46,291 nucleotides of DNA, taken from contig DURH01000043.1 of the NCBI GenBank assembly GCA_012837385.1, positions 1 to 46,291 on the forward strand. Direction: 5' to 3'. A program made the translations under genes and the position numbers. Numbering within the stretch: the stretch's first letter is position 1; the number at the start of each line of letters is the position of its first letter. This document shows, in pieces, positions 1-9,794 of this stretch. Origin of the DNA: Bacillota bacterium (GTDB lineage Bacteria; Bacillota; Limnochordia; Darwinibacteriales; Darwinibacteriaceae). Below the pieces are notes generated by a model. The model was not told the origin of the DNA and searched no databases. It was given only the letters and a program-made list of their open reading frames with translations.

Positions 1-170
1 GCTTGCGCCATCTCTCTGAATTGTTCAGAGCGCACAAACTTGTATCTAGATTACTCTAGATGCTTGGCTTATTCTCTTCAAACACAGAACTTTGTGTTCA
101 AGATTGTTGTTTGGTTTTCAAGGTACTGAGCAGCTCACGTCCGCTGTTTGTCCAACAGCTTTCTGCCGGA
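1..170 (-). other. leader region of an rRNA operon (16S lies beyond the left edge)
   Basis: No ORF here is credible. On the minus strand the stretch has the look of a Firmicutes pre-rRNA leader: a CCTTGAAAAC box near 114-124, followed by several small hairpins (AACACA/TGTGTT near 80-99, TCTAGA/TCTAGA near 45-60, CTCTGAA/TTCAGAG at 14-30). It sits downstream of a strong minus-strand promoter and just after lysS, a common place for an rrn operon. The 16S gene itself is not in the window, so this is inference. A 16S-23S spacer is less likely because a promoter lies directly upstream. Confidence 0.6.
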
Positions 171-180
171 GCCAATGCCT

Positions 181-209
181 AATATACCACCAATCATATT
201 CGGGATCAA
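181..209 (-). promoter_or_regulatory. SigA-type promoter, probably of an rRNA operon
   Basis: Minus strand: -35 TTGATC (204-209), exact 17-base spacer, -10 TATATT (181-186). It reads out of the window to the left. A perfect inverted repeat GGACAT-GTA-ATGTCC (210-224) abuts the -35 box on its upstream side. Confidence 0.7.
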
Positions 210-303
210 GGACATGTAATGTCCACATTCGGAGATTGGACAACTCTAGCTCGTTCGTTCTCGCCCAAGGTCCGTTTTCCTACAAAAATCGTCTTTGGGC
301 ATG

Positions 304-342
304 AAAAAAGCCTGCTCAGGCGAACAATACCCGAACAGGCTT
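304..342 (-). terminator. intrinsic terminator after lysS
   Basis: Minus strand: AAGCCTG (336-342) pairs with CAGGCTT (308-314). The stem extends inward by TTCGGG/CCTGAG with two G-U pairs to about 13 base pairs, and a T-run follows (304-309). It lies 17 bases past the lysS stop, and separates lysS from the rRNA promoter. Confidence 0.85.
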
Positions 343-358
343 ACACACTGCTATGCTA

Positions 359-2346
<1,988 letters not shown>

Positions 2347-2424
2347 ACGCTCAGTCTCCTTTATAGTTGCATTTACCAGAAGGATCTGGAGATAGATAAG
2401 GAATTTCTTCTCAATGCTCCATCT

Positions 2425-2453
2425 ATTATAAGTAGAAAGAATAGGGATGTCAA
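2425..2453 (-). promoter_or_regulatory. consensus SigA promoter of greA-lysS
   Basis: Minus strand: perfect TTGACA (2448-2453), 17-base spacer, perfect TATAAT (2425-2430). The -35 box overlaps the inner end of a hairpin arm (2438-2474). Confidence 0.9.
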
Positions 2454-2474
2454 GAATCAGACAATCCCTATTCT
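2438..2474 (-). terminator. 11-bp hairpin after the 'quinate dehydrogenase'-like gene
   Basis: AGAATAGGGAT (2438-2448) and ATCCCTATTCT (2464-2474) are perfect inverted repeats with a 15-base loop, 20 bases past the stop of the upstream gene. The following minus-strand sequence TTCTACTTAT is only moderately T-rich, so termination is plausible but not certain. Confidence 0.55.
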
Positions 2475-2493
2475 GTAAGCTTCTAGAACCGTT

Positions 2494-3414
2494 TTACTGC
2501 GCCTGGGCCGCCAAAGGTTCCCGGCGCGGTTTAAACCCAATTTCATCCAAAATCCGCAAATAGTCCTCTGGTGTGATCTCAGACACTGGCTTATTGAGGA
2601 GAGCAACCAGAAGTCCTTCCATCACATTAGTACCGAAGGAACGCCCCCCGAGGTTGGGAGTGGTAGTGATCAGTTCCTGCACATTCCGCTTACGCAAAAA
2701 CTCCACGTCCTTGGGTGTGATGGTATTGGTAATGATAGTCTTGCCCGTGAGATCATCGGGCATGTACTTGCGGATCTGGTGGTAATCACCTGCGATGACA
2801 TCTGCCCAGTTATAGTACTTCTCGTACTTCTTGCGGTCCGGTGACTCTTCCTGCTTAGACCCAATGGGATACAGCCAGCGGAAGGGGAACTGCACCACAA
2901 TAGGTGCCAGAACGGCAACCACCTTCTCCAGGACACTGAGCTTGTAGATGGGAACGGGCAGCCCCAAGGCAAACATGAGATCGCCGTACAGCACTTCAGC
3001 TCCTGTCTTCTGCAGGGCAGCAGCCATACCGAAGCGGTCCACTGCACAGGTTAACAGCACTTTCTTACCCTTGAACATATTGGGGTCTTCTTCCGCCAGG
3101 GTTTCAATGGCCCGGCGCTCCAGGGTGTTTTTCAACCCAGACCCGTCCACAATGGGAGTGAGTTGAGGAGCTCTGGCGATCTGCTTGGCTTCCCGCAGTA
3201 TGAACCGCTTATTGCCACCCCAGAGATAGAGATCGATCCCTCCCATCCCAAAGGCAGCCACTTTGCCGTCCAGCTCCTTAATAATGGAAATGGCCTTCTG
3301 CATGTCGCCATCGGTGCCAATGCGTTCCACGGAGAAGTCCTCTCCGCACACGTTCACCGCGGCTTTGCTGTCGCGCTTTGACGAGCCAATGCTGACACTT
3401 ACGATCCGTCTCAT
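2494..3414 (-). CDS. conserved Clostridia-type protein, database name 'quinate 5-dehydrogenase'-like
   Basis: A 306-residue soluble protein of a family I recall from Clostridia, where it carries the label quinate 5-dehydrogenase; the enzymatic name is doubtful. Visible landmarks are the N-terminus RRIVSVSIGSSKRDSKA, a glycine-rich AAFGMGGIDLYLWGG (about 53-67), VDGSGLKNTLERR (about 89-101) and a C-terminal TTTPNLGGRSFGTNVMEG. No clear Rossmann GxGxxG motif is seen, which argues against taking the dehydrogenase label at face value. It starts three bases after the stop of the HTH gene upstream, so the two are co-transcribed. What it does is unknown to me; the fixed pairing with a regulator suggests a shared ligand or stress function. 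Confidence 0.75.
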   Translation of the reverse strand: MRRIVSVSIGSSKRDSKAAVNVCGEDFSVERIGTDGDMQKAISIIKELDGKVAAFGMGGIDLYLWGGNKRFILREAKQIARAPQLTPIVDGSGLKNTLERRAIETLAEEDPNMFKGKKVLLTCAVDRFGMAAALQKTGAEVLYGDLMFALGLPVPIYKLSVLEKVVAVLAPIVVQFPFRWLYPIGSKQEESPDRKKYEKYYNWADVIAGDYHQIRKYMPDDLTGKTIITNTITPKDVEFLRKRNVQELITTTPNLGGRSFGTNVMEGLLVALLNKPVSEITPEDYLRILDEIGFKPRREPLAAQAQ

Positions 3415-3417
3415 CAG

Positions 3418-3948
3418 CTACTCCCCTTTAATGGATTTAACGAGCTTCTTGAGCCGTTCTGGGTCGAATTGGATGTCTCCTTTGATGGGCGAAGGGCCCA
3501 AGGAAACTCCCACAACCTTCTCACCTAGAATGGCTTCAGCCAAGCGGATGCGCATATCGGACCCGATCATGATCACATGATCAAACTCGCTCATCTCCAC
3601 CATGAGCTCCATGAGCCAGTTGAGCAGATTCTTACCGTCAAAGGACTCGATAAGCTTCCAGCGCTCCGCATCAGTGAGCAGGAGAGTGTATTCCACACCC
3701 AACTCCTGGCAGAGATGCTCCAGCTCCTCTGTATTACCAAGAGGAAAGCCGATCACGGCCAGGCTGCCGCCCTTGCGGATCTCAGCCAAGCTCTCCAGAC
3801 GCGAAATAAAGGTGCGATCGCAGCCCACGCGCTGCGCCACCTCCTGTTGGGAGAGCCCAGAGATTCTCAGATCGAAAATGCGGTCCACAATTCCATCCAG
3901 TTTCGTCCGATTGAGCAGTTTATCTCCAATGCGAAAAAAGTCGCCCAT
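3418..3948 (-). CDS. helix-turn-helix transcriptional regulator
   Basis: A 176-residue protein with an N-terminal helix-turn-helix (SGLSQQEVAQRVGCDRTFISRLES, about 31-54), followed by a roughly 120-residue alpha/beta domain without a recognised enzyme motif. I chose ATG 3948 (MGDFFRIGDKLLNR). GGTGAGG sits upstream, and the promoter at 3986-4014 would start transcription close to the alternative GTG at 3981, leaving no room for a ribosome site there. It probably regulates itself and the downstream 2494-3414 gene, but no operator can be proved from sequence. Confidence 0.8.
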   Translation of the reverse strand: MGDFFRIGDKLLNRTKLDGIVDRIFDLRISGLSQQEVAQRVGCDRTFISRLESLAEIRKGGSLAVIGFPLGNTEELEHLCQELGVEYTLLLTDAERWKLIESFDGKNLLNWLMELMVEMSEFDHVIMIGSDMRIRLAEAILGEKVVGVSLGPSPIKGDIQFDPERLKKLVKSIKGE

Positions 3949-3985
3949 CCCCTCACCCGCTCTTGTGCACAGATTGTTCACACCA

Positions 3986-4014
3986 ATTATAGCACGTTCA
4001 GCACTGCCCTACAA
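3986..4014 (-). promoter_or_regulatory. SigA-type promoter of the HTH-'quinate dehydrogenase' pair
   Basis: Minus strand: TTGTAG (4009-4014), 17-base spacer, TATAAT (3986-3991). The -35 box overlaps the last codons of dusB. Confidence 0.75.
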
Positions 4015-4938
4015 CAATTCTTTCAAGAGAGCTTCCACTTCAGCCGAGGTCGCGGCTGTGTTTAAGGCCTTCCTTGTTTCCGCAGAATAGGGAATACCCT
4101 TCAGATACCACGCCATATGAGGCCGCATCTCCCGGACGGCCCTGGCTTCGCCATCGTATTCCACCTTCATGCCCAGGTGGCGCAGGGCAAGGGAAACCTT
4201 CTCCTCCACGGTTGGCTCTGGCAGCAGGATGCCTTCATACAGATAGGCTTTAATCTGCCGGAAAATCCAGGGGTTACCCTGGGCCCCTCGGCCAATGGCC
4301 ACATGATCGCACCCCGTCTGCTCCATCATCTCCTTAGCCAAAACCGCGGAAAAGATGTCCCCATTACCCACAATGGGAATGCTGCAGCGGGCTTTGATTC
4401 TACCAATCCACTCCCACTTGGCTTGTCCTGAATAGAACTGCTCCCTGGTCCTGGCATGTACAGTGATCCAATGCACCCCAACCTCTTCCAAGCGCTGGGC
4501 AACCTCCAAGCAGTTGATGCTGTCCTGATCCCATCCCAAGCGTATCTTGGCTGTGACCGGGATGGGGACGGCTTGGACAACCGCGGAGGCAATTCTACTC
4601 AGCAAAGGGGGATCCTTGAGCAGAGCGGCTCCATCCCCATTTTTAACCACCTTGGGAGTAGGACAGCCAAAGTTGAGATCAATCATCTCTGGCTGAACCG
4701 TCTCATACACGATTTTGGCAGCCTCCGCCATCACCTGAGGATCATGCCCGAATATCTGGATGGCACAGGGCCGTTCTCCCTCGTCAATGGCAAGCATGCG
4801 CAGAGTGCGTTGGTTTTGGTACACCAGGGCTTGGGCGGAAACCATCTCGCTCACAACCAAATCCGCGCCAAACTCACTGGCGAGGATCCGAAAGGGTAGA
4901 TCAGTCACCCCCGCCATGGGAGCTAAAAAGACTCCCAC
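4009..4938 (-). CDS. dusB: tRNA-dihydrouridine synthase
   Basis: FMN- and NADPH-dependent reduction of uridines to dihydrouridine in tRNA D-loops. Family marks: APMAGVTDLPFR at the N-terminus, the catalytic-cysteine motif NFGCPTPKVVKNGDGAALL, TVHARTREQFYSG, PIVGNGDI and the FMN phosphate loop AIGRGAQGNPWIF. The frame opens at 4992, but its first residues are encoded by the rpmE terminator. A GGAGG eight bases before GTG 4938 makes that the likely start, giving 309 residues, slightly short at the N-terminus for DusB. It lies on the same strand as rpmE but after its terminator, so its own promoter is not obvious. Confidence 0.93.
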   Translation of the reverse strand: MGVFLAPMAGVTDLPFRILASEFGADLVVSEMVSAQALVYQNQRTLRMLAIDEGERPCAIQIFGHDPQVMAEAAKIVYETVQPEMIDLNFGCPTPKVVKNGDGAALLKDPPLLSRIASAVVQAVPIPVTAKIRLGWDQDSINCLEVAQRLEEVGVHWITVHARTREQFYSGQAKWEWIGRIKARCSIPIVGNGDIFSAVLAKEMMEQTGCDHVAIGRGAQGNPWIFRQIKAYLYEGILLPEPTVEEKVSLALRHLGMKVEYDGEARAVREMRPHMAWYLKGIPYSAETRKALNTAATSAEVEALLKELL

Positions 4939-4957
4939 CTCACACCCCTCCTCGAAC

Positions 4958-4983
4958 AAAAAAGCAGGGAATCCCTGCTTTTT
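4958..4983 (-). terminator. intrinsic terminator after rpmE
   Basis: AAAAAGCAGG (4959-4968) and CCTGCTTTTT (4974-4983) form a 10-bp stem with a five-base loop. The A- and T-runs on both sides would let it work in either direction. It lies 26 bases past the rpmE stop. Confidence 0.9.
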
Positions 4984-5008
4984 CTGTCTCATTATTATTC
5001 CCTTGTTC

Positions 5009-5215
5009 TTAGTCCTTAAGGTTATACTTGGTGCGGAAGCGTTCGATCCTGCCGCCAGACGTGGTCACAGTCTGCCGCTGACCAGTATAGAAGGGATGGC
5101 ACTTCGAGCAAACTTCTACTCTAATCTCCGATTTGGTGGACCCAGTCTCAAAGGTCTCTCCACATGCGCAGGTTACGATGCATTTTCCGTACTTTGGATG
5201 TATATCAGCTTTCAT
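5009..5215 (-). CDS. rpmE: 50S ribosomal protein L31, zinc-binding type
   Basis: A 68-residue ribosomal large-subunit protein. It begins [12 protein letters not shown] and carries the zinc-binding cysteines of the C+ form (CACG and CSKC, with HPFYTG after). The start at ATG 5215 fits the family N-terminus and has GAGGTG upstream; the frame extends 13 codons further but without a ribosome site. It has its own promoter and terminator, so it is a single-gene unit. Confidence 0.96.
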   Translation of the reverse strand: MKADIHPKYGKCIVTCACGETFETGSTKSEIRVEVCSKCHPFYTGQRQTVTTSGGRIERFRTKYNLKD

Positions 5216-5259
5216 GAACTCTTTCACCTCACTAACCCAAACTGACAAAGCCACAGCAA

Positions 5260-5288
5260 ATTATAACACAACCATGTCAATCTGGCAA
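5260..5288 (-). promoter_or_regulatory. SigA-type promoter of rpmE
   Basis: Minus strand: TTGCCA (5283-5288), 17-base spacer, TATAAT (5260-5265). It starts just past the stop of the M23 peptidase gene. Confidence 0.75.
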
Positions 5289-5295
5289 TAATGGA

Positions 5296-6465
5296 TTACT
5301 TTAAGTAGGTCTGCGGATTCACAGGATTATTGCGGTAGCGAATCTCAAAGTGCACATGGGGTCCAGTTGAATTCCCGGTATTGCCGCTGTAGGCAATTAC
5401 CTGTCCCCTGGTTACAGACTGGCCTACTTTTACATTAAGCCGGGAGTTATGGGCATACCTCGTCTCCACGCCGTTACCATGGTCGACGATGACTAGAATA
5501 CCATAGCCGCCGTTCCAACCAGCAAAGGTTATTTTGCCATCAGCCGCGGCCCTCACCGCAGTTCCAGTGTTGACCGCGATGTCTAAACCGTTATGCATCC
5601 TACCCCAGCGTGGGCCAAAGGTCGATGAGATGCGGCCCCGCACAGGCCAGTCGAAGGCCTTCTGCAGCTGCCCGTTCACGAGCAGGACATCCCTCGGTTT
5701 GAGCTGGGTTGCGCCGGGAATAACCAGCTTGGTATTGGGCTGCAAGCGGCTGGGATCGGTAATGTTATTAGCCTTGGTAATCTCCTCTATAGACACTTGA
5801 TAGCGCTCGGAAATCTCCCACAGGCTCTCACCAGAAGCGACTCTGTGCAATACCCCTTGAACAGAAAGAATACTCAGCTCCTGCCCCACAGCAAGCATAT
5901 TGGGATTCGACAATTCATTAGCGGAAAGAATGGAATCCACAGTAGTGCCGTAGGCATTGGCGATATCCCACAAAGTCTCTCCTGAATTAACCTTGTGTAC
6001 AAAAATGGTGGGTTTCTCCTCGGTCTTCTGCTCTCTTGTCTCTTTGACCTCTTCCTTCTTCTCTTGCACCTTGGGTGGCGCTGGAACAGGAGGTGTAGCC
6101 ACCTGGAGCGGCGACTCTGCCCAGGAAGGAGCGCCTGAATTCAGCTCCAAGCTGGCAGTCAACTCAGGCAGTGATGGCGTCACCCTCTCCTCCTGCGTTG
6201 GTTCTGGCGTGCGTTCCACCGGCTGGGTAACTCCATCGAGGGCAGCTAGAGTTTCCACGGAAGTTGAAGGTTGTCCGAAATTGTCGTGGGAGACGAAATT
6301 GTCGTAGATATAGTCGTCCACATTGATGTAAATTACGCTGTCGAGATCCCAGTCACCGCCACCAATGTGCATCCTGGTGTCCACCTGTCCTAAGATCCCG
6401 AAACTGAAGATTACTGCAAAAAGCAGCAAAACTAAACCCTTGCCGCGGACAAACCGCCTCCTCAT
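5296..6465 (-). CDS. membrane-anchored or secreted LysM-LysM-M23 peptidase
   Basis: A predicted cell-wall endopeptidase of 389 residues. Order: a basic N-terminus with one hydrophobic segment (about 10-27, uncleaved anchor or signal); a Pro/Glu/Lys-rich linker (about 75-152); two LysM peptidoglycan-binding repeats (about 157-200 and 207-249, each with SGE(T/S)LW(D/E)I); and an M23 lysostaphin-like domain (about 285-389). Zinc and catalytic residues look intact: H291 and D295 in HNGLDIA, H339 in RYAHN, H370 and H372 in GPHVHFEIR. Start at ATG 6465, chosen for GGGAGG seven bases upstream; the frame is open to 6534. It follows rho by 65 bases. M23 proteins of this layout act in wall remodelling or sporulation, but which one cannot be told here. 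Confidence 0.9.
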   Translation of the reverse strand: MRRRFVRGKGLVLLLFAVIFSFGILGQVDTRMHIGGGDWDLDSVIYINVDDYIYDNFVSHDNFGQPSTSVETLAALDGVTQPVERTPEPTQEERVTPSLPELTASLELNSGAPSWAESPLQVATPPVPAPPKVQEKKEEVKETREQKTEEKPTIFVHKVNSGETLWDIANAYGTTVDSILSANELSNPNMLAVGQELSILSVQGVLHRVASGESLWEISERYQVSIEEITKANNITDPSRLQPNTKLVIPGATQLKPRDVLLVNGQLQKAFDWPVRGRISSTFGPRWGRMHNGLDIAVNTGTAVRAAADGKITFAGWNGGYGILVIVDHGNGVETRYAHNSRLNVKVGQSVTRGQVIAYSGNTGNSTGPHVHFEIRYRNNPVNPQTYLK

Positions 6466-6530
6466 GTCAAATCCTCCCTCGACTGGCAATAACCTACTTG
6501 AAAAACTTCGACGCATCAAGCAATATCCCT

Positions 6531-7802
6531 TCACTTGTTCCTAACATTTTCCGCAAAAGGTGAAGTGGTAATCAGTTCCATCAATTCCTGGTTCGTCTTG
6601 GTATGGATCACCCGATCCAACAGCAAGTCTAGGGTTTCGGCTGGGCCCAAGGAGCTCATTGCTTTGCGCAGAACCCAGGTGGCGTCCAGTTCTTCGGCGG
6701 TGAGGAGCAGATCTTCACGCCGTGTACCTGAACGGTAGATTTCAATGGCTGGGAAAATCCTGCGCTCAGCGAGTTTGCGGTCTAAGTGCAGTTCCATGTT
6801 GCCCGTACCCTTAAACTCTTCGTAGATCACGTCGTCCATGCGACTGCCGGTCTCCACTAAAGCGGTAGCTATAATTGTTAAACTTCCCTGCTCTTCAAAG
6901 TTGCGAGCAGCCCCGAAAAACCTCTTGGGCCGGTGGAGCGCCGCTGGGTCAACGCCGCCTGAGAGCGTACGTCCGCTGGGAGGTACCACTAGGTTGTGGG
7001 CCCTCGCTAGGCGCGTGATGCTGTCCAGCAGAATGACTACATCCTTGCCTGACTCCACTAGACGCTTCGCCCTGGCCAGAACAATATCCGCAACCCGCAC
7101 ATGGTTTTCTGGGGGCAGATCAAAGGTAGAACTAATAACTTCGCCGTTCACCGAACGCTCCATATCAGTCACTTCTTCTGGGCGTTCATCGATCAAGAGT
7201 ACAATGATCTCTGTGTCAGGGTGATTTTCGGCGATGGCATTGGCCAGCATTTTCAAAACCGTAGTCTTGCCGGCCTTAGGTGGGGAAACGATGAGTCCTC
7301 GTTGACCAAACCCCAATGGTGATAATATATCCATAAGGCGCATGGTATAATTCGTTGGTGATGTTTCCAGGTGGATACGCCGCTGCGGGTAGATGGGCGT
7401 TAGGTCATCAAAGCATGGGCGTTGAGAAGCTAATTCGGGGTCAGAGAGATTGATGGCTAAAACCTTGAGGAGAGCGAAGTATCTCTCACCGTCTTTGGGA
7501 GGACGCACCTGCCCCAGAATCTCATCCCCGGTGCGCATGGAAAAGCGCCGGATTTGTGAAGGAGAGACGTATACGTCGTCGGAACCGGGTGTGTAATTAT
7601 CTACACGCAGAAACCCATACCCCTCACTGGTAATCTCCAAAATCCCGCTGATAAACAGGAGATTTTCCTTCATGGTCTCGTATTTCAGGATTTCAATAAT
7701 CAAATCTTTCTTGCGCAGCCGCTGAAATCCTGACAGACCCAGTTCCTTTGCTAAATCCTGCAGTTCAGCAAAAGTCTTCGATTCAAGTTCTGCAATATTC
7801 AA
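6531..7802 (-). CDS. rho: transcription termination factor Rho
   Basis: Hexameric RNA helicase that ends transcription. The 423 residues contain the Rho_N domain (about 1-43), the cold-shock RNA-binding domain (about 48-115) and the RecA-like ATPase with Walker A PPKAGKTT (174-181), followed by [14 protein letters not shown] and the Q- and R-loop regions. The start is TTG at 7802 with AAGGTGG about seven bases upstream. Rho near fba, pyrG and rpmE is a familiar Clostridia arrangement. It is 55 bases after fba, with a hairpin between. Confidence 0.95.
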   Translation of the reverse strand: MNIAELESKTFAELQDLAKELGLSGFQRLRKKDLIIEILKYETMKENLLFISGILEITSEGYGFLRVDNYTPGSDDVYVSPSQIRRFSMRTGDEILGQVRPPKDGERYFALLKVLAINLSDPELASQRPCFDDLTPIYPQRRIHLETSPTNYTMRLMDILSPLGFGQRGLIVSPPKAGKTTVLKMLANAIAENHPDTEIIVLLIDERPEEVTDMERSVNGEVISSTFDLPPENHVRVADIVLARAKRLVESGKDVVILLDSITRLARAHNLVVPPSGRTLSGGVDPAALHRPKRFFGAARNFEEQGSLTIIATALVETGSRMDDVIYEEFKGTGNMELHLDRKLAERRIFPAIEIYRSGTRREDLLLTAEELDATWVLRKAMSSLGPAETLDLLLDRVIHTKTNQELMELITTSPFAENVRNK

Positions 7803-7823
7803 ACAGTCACCACCTTAAGGCAA

Positions 7824-7847
7824 GGGGGAAGGGGCGAACCTTCCCCC
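7824..7847 (-). terminator. GC-rich hairpin between fba and rho
   Basis: GGGGGAAGG (7824-7832) and CCTTCCCCC (7839-7847) form a perfect 9-bp stem with a six-base loop. On the minus strand TTGCCTTAAGG follows, which is a poor T-run. It may weaken read-through into rho or protect the fba mRNA end rather than end transcription fully. Confidence 0.5.
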
Positions 7848-7857
7848 CATTTCACTA

Positions 7858-8709
7858 CTATGCACGTCCAGCCGACCCAAAGAGCCTCATCTTGTACCGT
7901 ACTACCTCTTTCATGGCTTCCCGAGCTGGACCCAGTAGTTTGCGTGGGTCGAACTCTTTCGGGCTGGTATGGACAACCTCTTGGACTGCCTTGGTGAAGG
8001 CCTGCCTGAGCTCGGTATCGATGTTGATCTTGCAGATACCCAGAGAAACTGCTTTGCGAATTGACTCATCGCCTACACCAGAAGCACCATGGAGCACCAA
8101 GGGGACATCGGTGGCAGCTGTTATTTCTGCCAAGCGATCGAAATCGAGTTTCGGTTCCCCTTTGTACACACCGTGGGCGGTGCCAATGGCAATGGCCAGG
8201 GCATCTACCTTTGTGCGTTCTACAAACTCTGCGGCCTCCTTGGGATCGGTGAAGGTGGCATCGGCGGATTCCACTTTGATATCGTCCTCTACCCCACCGA
8301 TTTTTCCGAGTTCGGCTTCTACGGAAACGCCGCAGGGATGGGCCACTTCGATAACCTTTTGGGTAATGGCGATATTATCCTCATAGGGATGTTGGGACCC
8401 ATCGATCATTACTGCAGAAAAACCATGGCGAATGCACTGCACTACTTGGGTGAAACTGGTACCGTGGTCCAGGTTCAGAGCCACAGGAACAGTGGCCTTT
8501 TCGGCAGCTGTCTTGGCTAGGCCAGCGATGTACTCGATACCTGCGTACTTAATACCGCCTTGGCTGGCTTGGAGAAATACAGGAGACTTCTCCTCTTCTG
8601 CAGCCTCAATAATGGCCTGGATGATCTCCATATTATTCACGTTAAAAGCACCAACAGCATACCCACCTTGCTTCGCAGCTTGAAACAACTCTTTTCCCGA
8701 TACTAACAC
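7858..8709 (-). CDS. fba: class II fructose-1,6-bisphosphate aldolase
   Basis: Zinc-dependent glycolytic and gluconeogenic cleavage or condensation between fructose-1,6-bisphosphate and two triose phosphates. The 283 residues show the class II signatures: catalytic D81 and metal ligand H82 in NLDHG, E133 in VEAELG, metal ligands H179 in GTAHG and H207 in LHGASG. The start is GTG 8709 with AGGAGG upstream. It lies in the run pyrG, DUF151, secreted protein, zinc-ribbon protein, fba, rho. Confidence 0.95.
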   Translation of the reverse strand: MLVSGKELFQAAKQGGYAVGAFNVNNMEIIQAIIEAAEEEKSPVFLQASQGGIKYAGIEYIAGLAKTAAEKATVPVALNLDHGTSFTQVVQCIRHGFSAVMIDGSQHPYEDNIAITQKVIEVAHPCGVSVEAELGKIGGVEDDIKVESADATFTDPKEAAEFVERTKVDALAIAIGTAHGVYKGEPKLDFDRLAEITAATDVPLVLHGASGVGDESIRKAVSLGICKINIDTELRQAFTKAVQEVVHTSPKEFDPRKLLGPAREAMKEVVRYKMRLFGSAGRA

Positions 8710-8735
8710 TTGAACAGCCTCCTTATCATACTATA

Positions 8736-9359
8736 TCAGTTCAATGGTTTCAGCCACTCGCCTAACATCTGCGAGGTACAGGGCTCCATAATGATCTCTG
8801 TCACCCTGGACAGCCGCTCTTGATGTTTTGGTGTACTGGCGTCAATTTGGATTACACTACCGCAAAAGGAACAGACTAACTCCACCCGATCGGCATAGAC
8901 ATCCAGCCCCACCGATGAGTGCTCACAATCACACCGGATTTTCTGCTTTTCCGCTAAATCCTGCAGCTGCTGTAGGATCTGCCCCATGATCTCTGGATTG
9001 GCAAAGTCGTCGGCTGAGGGAAGAAAAACAGGGGAAGTCTCTGCAACTAGGCTGGTCACGTCTTCGGGATTGCCTAGATAACCAAGATGATGTCCACTGT
9101 GGGATGAAAACAGGGTCATAAGTGGCGTAGAAAAGAAAGTCCGCCGGGGCACACGAACATGCTCCCGCTGGCCGATCACGCTGAACACATCCAGTTCATA
9201 ACAGCTGTGGCTCCGAGCCAAATTCCCTTGGAAAAAGCCGCAGCTGCATACCAGCCGCAGAGGCCGCCGGGAGACTTCAAAAACCGAAAACTCATGCGTC
9301 TCTAGTCTTTGGCAAGCAGGACAGACCAGTGCCAAGGCCCGCTTGCTGTTCACAATCAC
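8736..9359 (-). CDS. uncharacterised zinc-ribbon-like protein
   Basis: I do not recognise this 207-residue family. No signal peptide or membrane segment is seen. Paired cysteines lie in CPAC (13-16) and CSCG (38-41) at the N-terminus, and in CDC and CSFC in the C-terminal half, suggesting two metal-binding beta units. The middle (about 50-110) looks like a compact beta domain. The start is GTG 9359 with AGGGGG upstream. It sits 26 bases before fba on the same strand and is probably co-transcribed. The duplicated ribbon pattern may reflect an internal duplication. Function unknown. Confidence 0.65.
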   Translation of the reverse strand: MIVNSKRALALVCPACQRLETHEFSVFEVSRRPLRLVCSCGFFQGNLARSHSCYELDVFSVIGQREHVRVPRRTFFSTPLMTLFSSHSGHHLGYLGNPEDVTSLVAETSPVFLPSADDFANPEIMGQILQQLQDLAEKQKIRCDCEHSSVGLDVYADRVELVCSFCGSVIQIDASTPKHQERLSRVTEIIMEPCTSQMLGEWLKPLN

Positions 9360-9416
9360 GATAATTCCCCCTATCGGGAATCATAGTTCGCCACCAAGAA
9401 GAATTTTCCTCTGAAA

Positions 9417-9794
9417 TCATTTCCGATTACCAAATATATCATAGGAAACTAACGCTCCGTTCTCTTCTTCCACGTAGTAGTTCACTAGAATCAATTCCAC
9501 TAAGCCACTCGGGTTGACCCAGCACAGAGCATCCTGGAAGGCGTCAGGGCCTATGGGGCGCAGAGATTCCAGGGAGGTGGCCTGTCCCTCCCGGAGGATC
9601 AAGCAGTCGTCTGTTAGGGCCAGATACTCTTCTTGCCCGTCATATGCTAGAAGCAGTGTATGCTGATCCGCCAGAACCTGACATACCTCTCCATGGACGA
9701 TTCTCCAAGGAGGGCCTTGGGCCCAAACAGGGCCGCTGATCACCAACAGGAAGATGACGATGGGTAACCCCCGCTTAATATTTTGCATTAACAT
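9417..9794 (-). CDS. small secreted protein of unknown function
   Basis: A 125-residue product with a clear signal peptide: MLMQNIKRG, a hydrophobic core LPIVIFLLVISG, then a cleavage site near VWAQG. The mature part has the pattern HGEV...LLLAYDGQEEYLALTDDCLILREGQATSLESLRP, which recalls small beta-barrel domains of the DUF5666 type, although I cannot confirm membership. The start is ATG 9794, immediately after a 14-bp hairpin whose 3' arm contains the ribosome site. It lies between the DUF151 gene and the zinc-ribbon gene on the same strand. Function unknown. Confidence 0.7.
   Translation of the reverse strand: MLMQNIKRGLPIVIFLLVISGPVWAQGPPWRIVHGEVCQVLADQHTLLLAYDGQEEYLALTDDCLILREGQATSLESLRPIGPDAFQDALCWVNPSGLVELILVNYYVEEENGALVSYDIFGNRK

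Noticed and set aside
92-304. Small ORFs in the rRNA leader and promoter region
   Set aside because: No SD, they cross the promoter, and composition is not protein-like.
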